The notes under the pieces: model-generated | Told to the model about the DNA's origin: nothing | Seen by the model: only the letters and a program-made list of their open reading frames with translations | The model's database searches: none | Shown: piece by piece, positions 1 through 7,786 of the stretch | Layout of the letters: each line of letters opens with the position of its first letter | Position numbering within the stretch: position 1 is the stretch's first letter | Program-made: the position numbers and the translations under genes | Assembly: GCF_003996965.1 (NCBI RefSeq) | Contig: NZ_QWDM01000007.1 | Span: forward strand, 248,001-312,000 | Length of the DNA stretch: 64,000 bases | Reading direction: 5' to 3' | DNA from: Flavobacterium cupreum | GTDB lineage: Bacteria; Bacteroidota; Bacteroidia; Flavobacteriales; Flavobacteriaceae

Positions 1-182
1 AAAAGTCAGTAATAGCAAAAGCAATAGGAAAAGATGTCAAAGGAAATGTTTCCTCTGTTTTATACATAATTGGAATCGTCTTTTCGTTTTACAATGAATG
101 GATTTCAGGTGCTGCGTACTTTATAGTGGCAATGTCCTGGCTTATTCCGGATAAAAGAATCGAAAGAGTTTTTTCAAAATAA
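1..182 (+). CDS. C-terminal end of a TMEM175-like (DUF1211) membrane protein, partial
   Basis: Reading from base 3 gives about 59 codons to a stop at 180-182; the start lies before the window. The residues form two hydrophobic stretches and end with WLIPDKRIE, preceded by an aromatic FYNEWIS stretch. This resembles the last transmembrane helices of the bacterial TMEM175 family, which are potassium-selective channels built from such repeats. Only the tail is visible, so the family call rests on this C-terminal signature and could be wrong. The next gene starts 94 bases downstream with its own leader. Confidence 0.6.
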   Translation, partial: KSVIAKAIGKDVKGNVSSVLYIIGIVFSFYNEWISGAAYFIVAMSWLIPDKRIERVFSK

Positions 183-276
183 CTATATGACAGTTTACAT
201 TTCCTTAAAATTAATAGAAGATGAATTGTAAAAATATAGTTGTAAGTTCGTTTCTGTAAAACCATTTTGACAAAGG

Positions 277-834
277 ATGAAAAAAAGAATACTTACTATA
301 TTTTTAACTTTTAATATTTTAGGATTGTTGAGCGCCTGCTTTCCGGATTGTCCTGAAGAAAAATATTATGATTATCATACAATAATAGCTAGTGTAGGTT
401 ATCCTAAAGTTTTAGCAAGTGAAAAATTAGTCTTTGGCTATAAGATAGATTGGGATAATCGTGAATATTTGGCTGAAAAAAAGATAAATTTCAACTTTTT
501 GAATGCAATATATGCGACAACTAAATGTCAAAAAGGATATGAAGGTGAAAAATATCCCTTGATTAGAATTTCAATTAAAAGCGATGCAGCTTTTAATACC
601 AATTTTCCAGCCGGTTCTGAATTAAATAGTATTGTTACCACACATGGTTATGATGTTAATGATAAGCTTATTGAAGGTTTTCTGGCTGATTTAAATCCAG
701 CTACATTGAATACTTATGCCATGAAAATAGCTTTAAAACCTGAAATTTTTAAAAAACACAGGTTTACAATAGAAATTGAAAAATCAAATCATGAGATTTT
801 AAAAGCGACAACTGAAGAAGTAACATTTGAATAA
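277..834 (+). CDS. Predicted lipoprotein of unknown function
   Basis: 185 residues. The N-terminus is a lipoprotein signal peptide: MKKR, a hydrophobic core, then the lipobox LSAC with the lipidated cysteine at about residue 21, so the protein should be anchored in the envelope. The mature part starts with a second cysteine (FPDCPEE) and has one more near residue 88, and looks beta-rich. It recalls small Bacteroidota-only lipoproteins of the DUF5034 type, but I cannot confirm that. It is followed 26 bases later by a Crp-type regulator on the same strand, possibly a loose transcription unit. No function is assigned. Confidence 0.7.
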   Translation: MKKRILTIFLTFNILGLLSACFPDCPEEKYYDYHTIIASVGYPKVLASEKLVFGYKIDWDNREYLAEKKINFNFLNAIYATTKCQKGYEGEKYPLIRISIKSDAAFNTNFPAGSELNSIVTTHGYDVNDKLIEGFLADLNPATLNTYAMKIALKPEIFKKHRFTIEIEKSNHEILKATTEEVTFE

Positions 835-860
835 AATCGATTTTTTACTACTAAATTATA

Positions 861-1430
861 ATGTTAAAAATGAAATCTGTTTTTCAATCCCTCCAAATAA
901 TTCCACAGCAGGAATTAGAGCAATTAGACACTTTAATTACTTTTCGAAAACTCAAAAAAGGAGAACTTTTACTGAAGGAAAATCAGGTTTGCAATGAAAT
1001 TGTATTTATTAAAAAAGGCATTTTGAGATCTTATTTTTTCAATCATCAGGGCGATGAAATAACAAATTGTTTTGCTTTTGAAAATGAATTTATGGCTTCC
1101 TTTTCAAGCTTCATAACCCAAAATATTGCTGAAGAAAACATTCAGGCACTCGTTGATACAGAATTGCAGGTCATCAGCCGTGAAAGTTTGGAGAAGCTTT
1201 ATAAATCAGGCATTCACTGGCAGGAAATAGGCCGTAAACTGACTGAAATGGAATACGTAATACTTCAAAAAAGGATGATTTCTTTTCAGAAATTATCCGG
1301 AACCCAGCGATATGAAGAGCTTTATAAAAATCACCAAAAATACATTCAGTTGATTCCGCTTCAATATTTAGCTTCTTATCTCGGTGTTACACCGAGACAT
1401 TTAAGCCGTATCCGGAAAGCGATTTTTTAG
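861..1430 (+). CDS. Crp/Fnr-family transcriptional regulator
   Basis: 189 residues. Residues about 25-120 form a cyclic-nucleotide-binding-type beta-roll (KKGELLLKENQVCNEIVFIKKG), and the C-terminus carries a short helix-turn-helix, YLASYLGVTPRHLSRIRK, which ends the protein as in many compact Bacteroidota Crp-like regulators. There is no obvious full cNMP phosphate-binding cassette, so the ligand is unknown. A second ATG at codon 4 (870) is an equally good start. The gene lies 62 bases before two oxidoreductase genes, which are plausible targets; that link is inferred from position only. Confidence 0.88.
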   Translation: MLKMKSVFQSLQIIPQQELEQLDTLITFRKLKKGELLLKENQVCNEIVFIKKGILRSYFFNHQGDEITNCFAFENEFMASFSSFITQNIAEENIQALVDTELQVISRESLEKLYKSGIHWQEIGRKLTEMEYVILQKRMISFQKLSGTQRYEELYKNHQKYIQLIPLQYLASYLGVTPRHLSRIRKAIF

Positions 1431-1492
1431 GACATTTGTCCGGTAATCGGGAGATATTCCATTATTATTTTTGCTAAAAACAATATATAATA

Positions 1493-2521
1493 ATGAGAAA
1501 AAATATTTTAGTGATAGGAGGAACAGGATTAGTGGGGAAAGTCATCTTACGTTTGCTTCAAGGCAGAAATCCTGACTATACTTTGTTTATTGGAAGTCGC
1601 CATCCGGGAAAAGCAAGCAGTAATTTAGTTATTGATGTTACTAATCCCAAAACTTTCGATTGTATTATACACCATAGAATCGATTTGATTGTAATGTGTA
1701 CCAAGGATAGTAATGATAAGATCTTACAGTTTGCGATAAAAAATAAACTGGATTATATTGATATTACAAAACCAACTCCGGATTTAACTTTAGCGTACAA
1801 TTTAGCACAGGAAAATAAGCAAAAAGTAGAGAGTAGGATTGTTTTTAGTTCCGGCTGGATGGGCGGTATCGTAGGCAGTTTGGTTGATTTAATGGAGCCG
1901 GATAAAGATCAAATTCAGGAAGCTAGTGTGTATATTTATTATTCTGTTAAAGATCAGGCAGGGAAAAGCTCTGCTAATTTTTTAGCCGAAAATGTATGTA
2001 AATCATTTATTGTCTATGTCAATAATAAGCCGGAAAAAGTCAGGCATTTTTTAAATTCGGAAAGATTTAATTTCTCATTCGGAATAGGAAAACGTCAGGT
2101 TTATAATCTCGATGTTCCGGATTTATTTATTTTAAACCAGATAGAAAAGATACCAACCGTTTTGGTAAAAATGACTTACAATTCTAAGTTTGTTACTAGT
2201 TTAATGGGATATTTTCAAAGATTTAAAGTTTTCAACATCATGTCTTTAAGAGAAAGACAGTTTCTCTTTGGCTCCAGCGGAAAAGGAGATCAAACTGTTT
2301 TTGAAGTGATTGTAAAAACTAAGATTAAAATAAAGAAGTTGAGCTTGCAAAGTGTTAATGGACAGGCTGAGCTGACTGCATTTTCAACGGTCTTGCATAT
2401 CGAGAAGATGCTAAAAGAGGTCTTATCGGGCGGAATCTATTTTAGTCATCAAATACATTCTTCTCAGGAACTATATGAAGCATTAGCAGGTCACCATAGT
2501 ATTAATATTAAAGTAGGCTAA
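1493..2521 (+). CDS. Saccharopine dehydrogenase-like NAD(P)-binding oxidoreductase
   Basis: 342 residues. The N-terminus is a Rossmann dinucleotide-binding fold with the glycine motif GGTGLVG at residues 9-15, followed by a basic segment (GSRHPGKAS) that may favour NADP. The overall layout matches the saccharopine dehydrogenase / trans-acting enoyl reductase-like group, in which most members have unknown substrates. It has no signal peptide and should be cytoplasmic. It sits 6 bases before a flavodoxin-fold quinone reductase, so the two are almost certainly cotranscribed, probably under the Crp-like regulator upstream. Substrate not predictable from sequence. Confidence 0.75.
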   Translation: MRKNILVIGGTGLVGKVILRLLQGRNPDYTLFIGSRHPGKASSNLVIDVTNPKTFDCIIHHRIDLIVMCTKDSNDKILQFAIKNKLDYIDITKPTPDLTLAYNLAQENKQKVESRIVFSSGWMGGIVGSLVDLMEPDKDQIQEASVYIYYSVKDQAGKSSANFLAENVCKSFIVYVNNKPEKVRHFLNSERFNFSFGIGKRQVYNLDVPDLFILNQIEKIPTVLVKMTYNSKFVTSLMGYFQRFKVFNIMSLRERQFLFGSSGKGDQTVFEVIVKTKIKIKKLSLQSVNGQAELTAFSTVLHIEKMLKEVLSGGIYFSHQIHSSQELYEALAGHHSINIKVG

Positions 2522-2527
2522 TTAAAG

Positions 2528-3106
2528 ATGAAAAAAATACTGATTATAAATGGACACCCGAATGCGGCAAGTTTCAATTTTGGAATTGCGGACTCTTATT
2601 CAAAAGGCGCAATCGCGTCCGGAGCACAGGTCGAAACCATCACGATTGCCGAACTACAATTTAATCCGAATCTGCAATTTGGGTATCAAAAACGAACAGA
2701 ATTAGAGCCGGACTTACTGGATTCCTGGGAGAAAATTAAAAAGGCAGATCATTTGGTTTGGATTCACCCTGTCTGGTGGGGCGGCTTGCCTGCGATTACA
2801 AAAGGCTTTATTGATCGGTTGTTTTTGCCCGGAATGGCTTTTCAATACAAAGAAAACTCAGTTTGGTGGGATAAATTGCTAAAAGGAAAAACGGCCCATA
2901 TTATCACGACCTTAGATCAGCCAGGGTGGTATTACCGCTTGTTTTATGGAAGACCAAGCGTCAATCAGCTTAAGAAATCCACTTTGGAATTCTGTGGTGT
3001 AAAACCGGTAAAAGTCAGTTATATAGGAATCATAAAAGGCTCTGGTGATTTTCAAAGAGAAAAATGGCTCCAAAAAGTCTATGATTTCGGGCTTCGGAAT
3101 AAATAA
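2528..3106 (+). CDS. NAD(P)H oxidoreductase, flavodoxin-like fold (quinone reductase family)
   Basis: 192 residues. Typical of the NQO1/MdaB/KefF flavodoxin-like family: N-terminal KILIINGHPNAASFN for FMN/FAD phosphate binding, the conserved HPVWWGGLPAITKGFIDR segment at residues about 79-96, and a TTLDQPGWYY loop. Family members reduce quinones or other electrophiles by two electrons using NAD(P)H. It follows the saccharopine dehydrogenase-like gene by 6 bases. A palindromic repeat region follows before the convergent dnaX gene. Whether it has a detoxification or a channel-regulating role cannot be told here. Confidence 0.87.
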   Translation: MKKILIINGHPNAASFNFGIADSYSKGAIASGAQVETITIAELQFNPNLQFGYQKRTELEPDLLDSWEKIKKADHLVWIHPVWWGGLPAITKGFIDRLFLPGMAFQYKENSVWWDKLLKGKTAHIITTLDQPGWYYRLFYGRPSVNQLKKSTLEFCGVKPVKVSYIGIIKGSGDFQREKWLQKVYDFGLRNK

Positions 3107-3124
3107 GGGGGTAAGGTTTTTTTT

Positions 3125-3204
3125 GCCACGAATTACACGAATCTGCACGAATTTTTGATGCAAAGTGTGTAAAATAATTCGCGCTAATTTGTGTAATTCG
3201 TAGC
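3125..3204. repeat. Palindromic intergenic repeat (GCCACGAATTACAC type)
   Basis: The arm at 3125-3138 (gccacgaattacac) is mirrored at 3191-3204 (gtgtaattcgtagc) with one mismatch, enclosing related imperfect arms. A second unit rich in TTTGCGAACTTTGCG follows up to about 3260. It lies between the convergent genes ending at 3106 and 3268. The same family recurs at 20536-20636 and 57491-57756. It may act as a bidirectional terminator. Confidence 0.75.
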
Positions 3205-3267
3205 CAAAAAACCTTTGCGAACTTTGCGAAAATCCCTCGCGCCCTTGCGGTTAATTGCGGCAGAATA

Positions 3268-3976
3268 TTAAGTATGCAAATCCAATCCAAAAGTAGAACG
3301 TAAAAGTTCAATGTTTGGATTGATTTCCAGTAAGCGGTTGTAGCGGTCCTGGTCGTTAAAGCTGCGTTTGCTTTCGATAGTTTCGTTTACGTTAACCTCA
3401 ATTGTAATGTCATGATTGTGCAGATGACCCTTTAGATGTCCCAAAAGCCCGTGAATCTGGCTTTCAAAATCCAGTTTGGAACCTTCATTAGGTAATTCAA
3501 GGGTAATTACCGTTCCCTCTAAAGTTGGGTCGTTAATCAATAACAGCGACTGCATGATTTTTAAACCTTTATCCCCCAGACGCTGTGCGTATTTATTCCA
3601 TTGCACCAACATTTCTGTCTCAGTAAATTCTTCAGTTGGCAGTACAGAGGAAGGCTTTACATACGATTTAGTACTGGCTTCCAGTTCTTTTTTCTTGCGG
3701 ATACTCGATAACGAAAAAGCAGAAATTTTAGGCTCAACACCTGATTCGGGTTTTGTTACAGGGGTTTCCTCTTTTGTAGCTTCGACGATTGTTTCCGATT
3801 TCACTTCAACAGTCGAATGGCTATTCTGTCCCTCATTTGGAATTTGTGATTTCAAATTTGGATCTTCTCCTGAAGTATTTGGAATTTGGGTTTTTGTATT
3901 TGGAATTTCAACAATAGAATATCCCCCATCTTTAAAGTAAACAGGTGGAATTATGAATTGCTCAGCTTTTTTTTTT
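3268..3976 (-). CDS. dnaX: C-terminal tau extension of DNA polymerase III subunit tau (-1 frame of dnaX)
   Basis: This reading frame is open from the A10 run at 3967-3976 to the stop at 3268-3270 and carries the tau-specific part of DnaX: a proline/threonine/glutamate-rich linker, a basic patch (SSIRKKKELEAS), then a folded C-terminal domain beginning near LVQWNKYAQRLGDKGLKIMQSLL. It has no credible start codon of its own; the first codon usable as a start is a TTG at 3855, inside the linker. It is therefore read by slippage from the upstream gamma frame, giving a predicted tau of 589 residues. In other bacteria this region links the clamp loader to the polymerase core and helicase. Confidence 0.8.
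3838..3911. repeat. Three AAATTCCAAAT-type repeats inside the tau linker
   Basis: On the minus strand the linker contains three near-identical units, gaaattccaaatac, caaattccaaatac and caaattccaaatga, encoding three IPN tripeptides. The same word occurs outside genes here (for example 45951-45960, and reversed at 8360-8370). A dispersed intergenic sequence has apparently been absorbed into the disordered linker. Confidence 0.6.
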
Positions 3977-5036
3977 CTCCATCAAAATTGATAGAGGCTA
4001 ATTGCATCAGGCATAATTCGACTAAAAGACGCTGGTTCTGACTTAGTTTGTATTTTAAATCACAGTCATTTGCAATGTCAATTCCTTTTAATAAAAAGTC
4101 CTGTGAGCATTTTTGCGCTTGTACGCCATACATTTGCTGGGCCTGTTCACCCACTTCAAGCAAAGCGATAGTAGCGGGAGTTTTACTTACCAGTAAATCC
4201 CTGAAATGTGAAGCCAGTCCGGCAATAAAATGATGTCCGTCAAAACCTTTGGCAAGAATATCATTGTACGCCAGTAAAAGGTCCGGAATTTTATTTTCTA
4301 AAAGTAAATCGGTAATGTTAATGTACGTTTCGTAATCTAAGACGTTTAGGTTTTCGGTAACGGCCTGACGGGTTAAGTTGGTTCCGCAAAAAGAAACGAC
4401 ACGGTCAAAAATCGATAAAGCATCACGCATGGCACCATCTGCTTTTTGGGCAATAATGTGCAAAGCATCGTCTTCAAAATTAATTCCCTGACTTGCAGCA
4501 ACTTCAGCTAAATGTTCCTTAGCATCTTTTACTGTAATTCTTTTGAAATCAAAAATCTGGCAACGGGATAAAATCGTTGGAATAATTTTGTGTTTCTCCG
4601 TTGTTGCTAAGATGAAAATAGCATGTTTCGGCGGTTCTTCCAGTGTTTTCAGAAAAGCATTAAAAGCTGCCGAAGACAACATGTGGACCTCGTCAATAAT
4701 ATAGACCTTGTATTGCCCGGTTTGTGGCGGGATCCGAACCTGATCGATCAGGCTTCGAATATCATCAACCGAGTTGTTAGATGCAGCATCTAACTCAAAA
4801 ACGTTAAAAGCAAAATCTTCGTTGGGATCATCATATCCGGGCTGATTTATTTTTCGGGCCAGAATACGGGCACAGGTGGTTTTTCCAACTCCACGCGGTC
4901 CGGTGAATAAAAGGGCAGAAGCAAGGTGATTGCTGTCAATGGCGTTCAACAAAGTGTTGGTAATAGCTTTCTGGCCTACAACATCCTTAAAGGTCTGTGG
5001 GCGATACTTACGGGCTGATACTACAAATTGTTCCAT
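3951..5036 (-). CDS. dnaX: DNA polymerase III clamp-loader ATPase, gamma form
   Basis: 361 residues in the zero frame. The AAA+ module is complete: RKYRPQTFKDVVGQ at the start, Walker A GPRGVGKTT near residue 46, the DEVH Walker B-like box (YIIDEVHMLS), sensor 1 TTEKHK and arginine finger SRCQIFDF, then domain III. The zinc module is missing: the loop between ARKINQ and FELDAASNN has none of the four cysteines found in the E. coli protein. The frame ends just after an A10 run (GEKKKLSNS, stop), while the -1 frame stays open into the tau domain. Gamma would be the product made without slippage. Confidence 0.93.
   Translation of the reverse strand: MEQFVVSARKYRPQTFKDVVGQKAITNTLLNAIDSNHLASALLFTGPRGVGKTTCARILARKINQPGYDDPNEDFAFNVFELDAASNNSVDDIRSLIDQVRIPPQTGQYKVYIIDEVHMLSSAAFNAFLKTLEEPPKHAIFILATTEKHKIIPTILSRCQIFDFKRITVKDAKEHLAEVAASQGINFEDDALHIIAQKADGAMRDALSIFDRVVSFCGTNLTRQAVTENLNVLDYETYINITDLLLENKIPDLLLAYNDILAKGFDGHHFIAGLASHFRDLLVSKTPATIALLEVGEQAQQMYGVQAQKCSQDFLLKGIDIANDCDLKYKLSQNQRLLVELCLMQLASINFDGEKKKLSNS
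3967..3976 (-). promoter_or_regulatory. A10 slippage site for gamma/tau production
   Basis: The minus strand reads GGAG, ten A, GCTGAG. Moving one base back (or adding one A to the mRNA) joins the 361-codon gamma frame to the tau frame. E. coli dnaX uses ribosomal frameshifting at A AAA AAG; Thermus dnaX uses transcriptional slippage on an A run. I see no strong downstream stem-loop, which favours transcriptional slippage. Confidence 0.7.
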
Positions 5037-5054
5037 AATCTTTTAATTCGATAG

Positions 5055-5086
5055 CAAATATAGGCTGAAAATTGCCAAATCACAAA
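5055..5086 (-). promoter_or_regulatory. dnaX promoter (TTTG / TATATTTG)
   Basis: On the minus strand, TTTG at 5086-5083 is followed after 20 bases by TATATTTG at 5062-5055, a good match to the Bacteroidota -33/-7 promoter. The dnaX start codon follows about 19 bases further on. Confidence 0.6.
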
Positions 5087-5089
5087 TCT

Positions 5090-5428
5090 GAAATTGATAA
5101 ATATTGGAGTGTATTTGGAGTGATTTGAATAGCAACAGGTAACATTTAATTTTAATAGACGCTTTACGAAATGAAGACCTGAGAAAACGGATTTACTAAG
5201 CGAAAAAGACAAATTTATATCAGATCTGTCTTCCTGAGCGGACTCGGAGGAACACAACGAATCAACAATCAAAGTCCTTGCCGGGAACGAAGCAATCTCA
5301 TTACAATGATAAAATAACATTCCTGTTTTGTACTAAAAAATGTAGTATTTTAGCAGTAGCAATACCTGAAAAACTACGTAAATCGTTTAAAAAGTGTTGA
5401 TTGGCGCGTTTTTTAAATCCAAATTTTT
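5090..5428. other. Intergenic region between divergent dnaX and an NTF2-like gene; degenerate repeats only
   Basis: No convincing gene. Around 5230-5305 there is a degenerate copy of the CTGAGCGGAGTCGAAG-type dispersed repeat, also seen at 22404-22496 and 55084-55100. The last 100 bases presumably hold the promoter of the gene at 5429. Confidence 0.5.
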
Positions 5429-5878
5429 ATGAAAAAATACCTGTTACTCATTACAATTGCTTTTTGTTCTTTTCAGATTCAGGGGCAAACGGCTCAGGAT
5501 ACTATTGAGATCAAACGTGTTGCCCTGGCTTATATTGAGGCACAGCACCATCCGAATCCGAAATTGATGGAAAGTGCTTTGCATCCGAGACTGGTCAAAA
5601 GATCCGTTTTTAGAAATAAGGAAACCCAAAAAGATTATGTGTCTGAATATTTCGCAGAAAACATGGTTATTCTGGCTGATACCTACAATGTAAAAGGAGA
5701 TAAATTCCCCAAAAATCCACGAAAAGAAGTGAAGCTGTTAGATGTTTCTGCCAAGACAGCATCTGTAAAATTACTCGCCGATACCTGGATCGATTATATG
5801 CATATTGTAAAAACGAACGGGGAATGGAAAATAATAAATGTACTCTGGCAATACAATGATGTTTCAGAACATGAATAG
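5429..5878 (+). CDS. Secreted NTF2-like / putative lumazine-binding family protein
   Basis: 149 residues with a Sec signal peptide ending near IQGQ (residues 1-19), so probably periplasmic. The rest fits the NTF2-like fold of the putative lumazine-binding group: an N-terminal helix (VALAYIEAQHHPNPKLMESALHP), then strands ending in the family-typical KTNGEWKIINVLWQ. Members are widespread in Bacteroidota, often called nuclear transport factor 2 family proteins, and most lack a known function. Catalytic residues are not evident. It stands alone, 71 bases before a GNAT acetyltransferase. Confidence 0.8.
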   Translation: MKKYLLLITIAFCSFQIQGQTAQDTIEIKRVALAYIEAQHHPNPKLMESALHPRLVKRSVFRNKETQKDYVSEYFAENMVILADTYNVKGDKFPKNPRKEVKLLDVSAKTASVKLLADTWIDYMHIVKTNGEWKIINVLWQYNDVSEHE

Positions 5879-5949
5879 AAGTGCTATTTTTGTAAATGTT
5901 TTATTCAGACACCTATCTTCAAAAATATTTATTCTCTTAATGAGCGGAC

Positions 5950-6393
5950 ATGAATGATAAACTGGAAATTATCGAATTCAGAGAAAGCGATTTAGATGCG
6001 TTGCGCGAACTATTCCTAAAAGTGCGTCAAAATACTTTTGTATGGGCGGATCGTAGTGCCTTTGATTTGCTGGATTTTGATGTTCAGACAAAAGGAGAAT
6101 ATATCCTGACGGCACTGTACAACAAAAAAGTTATCGGATTTATTTCAGTATGGATGCGGGATAATTTTATTCACCATTTGTATATTGACGAAGCATTTCA
6201 TAAACGCGGAATTGGAAAAATACTTTTAAAAGCAGCTTTAGAGCAAACAAAGTTTCCGGTTATGCTGAAATGCCTGGAGCGGAATACCCAAGCCGTTGCA
6301 TTTTATAAAAAGACCGGATTTACAGAGAAAGCGCACGGTGATAATGAAAACGGACCCTATATTTTGTTTGAACTGAATCAGAAAATAGAATGA
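5950..6393 (+). CDS. GNAT-family N-acetyltransferase
   Basis: 147 residues covering one GNAT domain. The acetyl-CoA-binding motif A is visible as HHLYIDEAFHKRGIGKILL (Q/RxxGxG/A type RGIGK), and the C-terminal motif B as NTQAVAFYKKTGFTEKAHG. Enzymes of this family transfer acetyl from acetyl-CoA to an amine; the acceptor cannot be predicted. Its stop overlaps the start of the next gene (6390) by 4 bases, so the two are translationally coupled. Confidence 0.9.
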   Translation: MNDKLEIIEFRESDLDALRELFLKVRQNTFVWADRSAFDLLDFDVQTKGEYILTALYNKKVIGFISVWMRDNFIHHLYIDEAFHKRGIGKILLKAALEQTKFPVMLKCLERNTQAVAFYKKTGFTEKAHGDNENGPYILFELNQKIE

Positions 6394-7103
6394 AAATCAT
6401 CACCTGGAATTGTAATATGGCTTTCAGGAAAAAAGCCCGGTTTATTCTGGCGCATCAGCCGGATATTCTGATTATTCCGGAATGTGAAAATATCGAAAAA
6501 CTGAAATTTCCGCCCGATGTGCCGCTGCCAACAGCTGCCCTTTGGTACGGTACAAACCAGCACAAAGGACTTGGGGTCTTTTCGTACAGTGATTACCGGC
6601 TCGAACTTATGGATTGCCATAATCCGGACTTTAAAAACGTCCTGCCCATTACAGTTACCAAAGGAAAAACAGATTTTATCTTATTCGCTGTATGGGCCAA
6701 CAACCCTCAGGACAAGGACGGACAATATGTAACTCAGGTCTGGAAAGCAATTCATTACTACGAAAAACTGCTTTCTGAAACAAAGACGATTTTAATTGGC
6801 GATTTCAACAGCAATACCATTTGGGACAAACCCAGAAGAGCAGGAAACCATTCGACTGTAGTGAGCAAATTGGCAGAAAAGGGAATATATAGTGTTTACC
6901 ATAAATTTTTCAATCAGGAGCAGGGAAAAGAACTGCATCCGACTTTGTTTTTGTACCGTCACGAAAACAGACCCTATCATCTTGATTATTGTTTTGCCTC
7001 GAACGATTTTATGCAGGCCTTAGAAAGCGTTGAAGTCGGAAACTATGAAGACTGGAAAATGTACAGCGATCATAAACCTTTGATCGTGGAATTTTCGATA
7101 TGA
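6390..7103 (+). CDS. Endonuclease/exonuclease/phosphatase-family protein
   Basis: 237 residues. It begins MKIITWNCNMAFRKKA, the typical first strand with the metal-binding Asn, has IIPECE with the metal-binding Glu near residue 34, the GDFNSN motif near residue 143, and ends with YSDHKPLIVEF containing the SDH catalytic histidine. These are the hallmarks of the Mg-dependent EEP hydrolases (DNase I, ExoIII, sphingomyelinase). It has no signal peptide, so it is probably intracellular. Substrate (DNA, RNA or phospholipid) is unknown. The start overlaps the GNAT gene stop by 4 bases. Confidence 0.87.
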   Translation: MKIITWNCNMAFRKKARFILAHQPDILIIPECENIEKLKFPPDVPLPTAALWYGTNQHKGLGVFSYSDYRLELMDCHNPDFKNVLPITVTKGKTDFILFAVWANNPQDKDGQYVTQVWKAIHYYEKLLSETKTILIGDFNSNTIWDKPRRAGNHSTVVSKLAEKGIYSVYHKFFNQEQGKELHPTLFLYRHENRPYHLDYCFASNDFMQALESVEVGNYEDWKMYSDHKPLIVEFSI

Positions 7104-7299
7104 ATTAAGCTATTACAATCCTACAAAATGGATTAGATCCCAGTGAAATTTTGTTTTTGATTCTGATTGTTCGTTTTTACAGATTTCATTTTAAAACTAA
7201 CCCTTACTGGAAAAAATATAAAACAAGAGGAGGTATCATATAATTTTTTAGTTCTTAATAGCTTTAATTTTAGCTTGTTAATTATTAAAAAATAGCATT

Positions 7300-7779
7300 A
7301 TGAAAATGAAATCAATTTTATTGGGAATGGGACTTGCTTGTGCTCTATTCGCATGTACTCCAAAAGACACCGATATACAAAAAGAAATTGCCTTAAAATT
7401 AGGAGACAAACCTGAAGTACAGGTTTTGGTACAGGATGGTGTTGCCACAATTACTGGTATCTGTAACGATGAGGCTTTTAAGCAAAATACAGAAAACATA
7501 GTAAAAGGAGTTAAAGGAGTAAAATCGGTAGTGAACAACTGCGAAATTCCGGCCGTGCAAACAGAACCACCTGCAGCAGCTGTTATCATTAATTCGGACA
7601 CTACATTAGATAAATCGGTAAGTGATGTCGTAAAAGCTTACGATGGGGTAAGTGCTACCGTTGTAGGCGGTGTCGTAACGCTTTCCGGAGAAATTAAAAG
7701 AAACCAGTTGCAGCCTTTAATGCAAAGTGTGCAGGAGTTGAAGCCTAAGAAAGTGGAAAACAAACTAACCATAAAATAA
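7300..7779 (+). CDS. BON-domain lipoprotein
   Basis: 159 residues. The signal peptide ends in the lipobox LFAC (cysteine at about residue 19), so it is envelope-anchored. Two BON domains follow: residues about 25-85 (VQVLVQDGVATITGIC ... VKGVKSVVNNCEI) and about 95-159 (VSATVVGGVVTLSGEI ... KPKKVENKLTI). BON domains bind membranes or phospholipids and are common in OsmY-like stress proteins. It lies 7 bases upstream of a cytoplasmic BON-LysM protein, and the pair is probably cotranscribed. An osmotic or envelope stress role is inferred from the family. Confidence 0.85.
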   Translation: MKMKSILLGMGLACALFACTPKDTDIQKEIALKLGDKPEVQVLVQDGVATITGICNDEAFKQNTENIVKGVKGVKSVVNNCEIPAVQTEPPAAAVIINSDTTLDKSVSDVVKAYDGVSATVVGGVVTLSGEIKRNQLQPLMQSVQELKPKKVENKLTIK

Positions 7780-7786
7780 AGAAGTG

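Noticed and set aside
3030..3311. Minus-strand open frames over the end of the quinone reductase gene
   Set aside because: They run through a palindromic repeat and antisense to a well-supported gene.
3268..5036. dnaX as a frameshifted pseudogene
   Set aside because: The break lies exactly in an A10 run, both parts have intact domains, and such slippage is known in dnaX of other bacteria.
5021..5320. Minus-strand open frame of 99 codons ahead of dnaX
   Set aside because: It covers the dnaX promoter and a dispersed repeat, and overlaps the dnaX start; composition is not protein-like.
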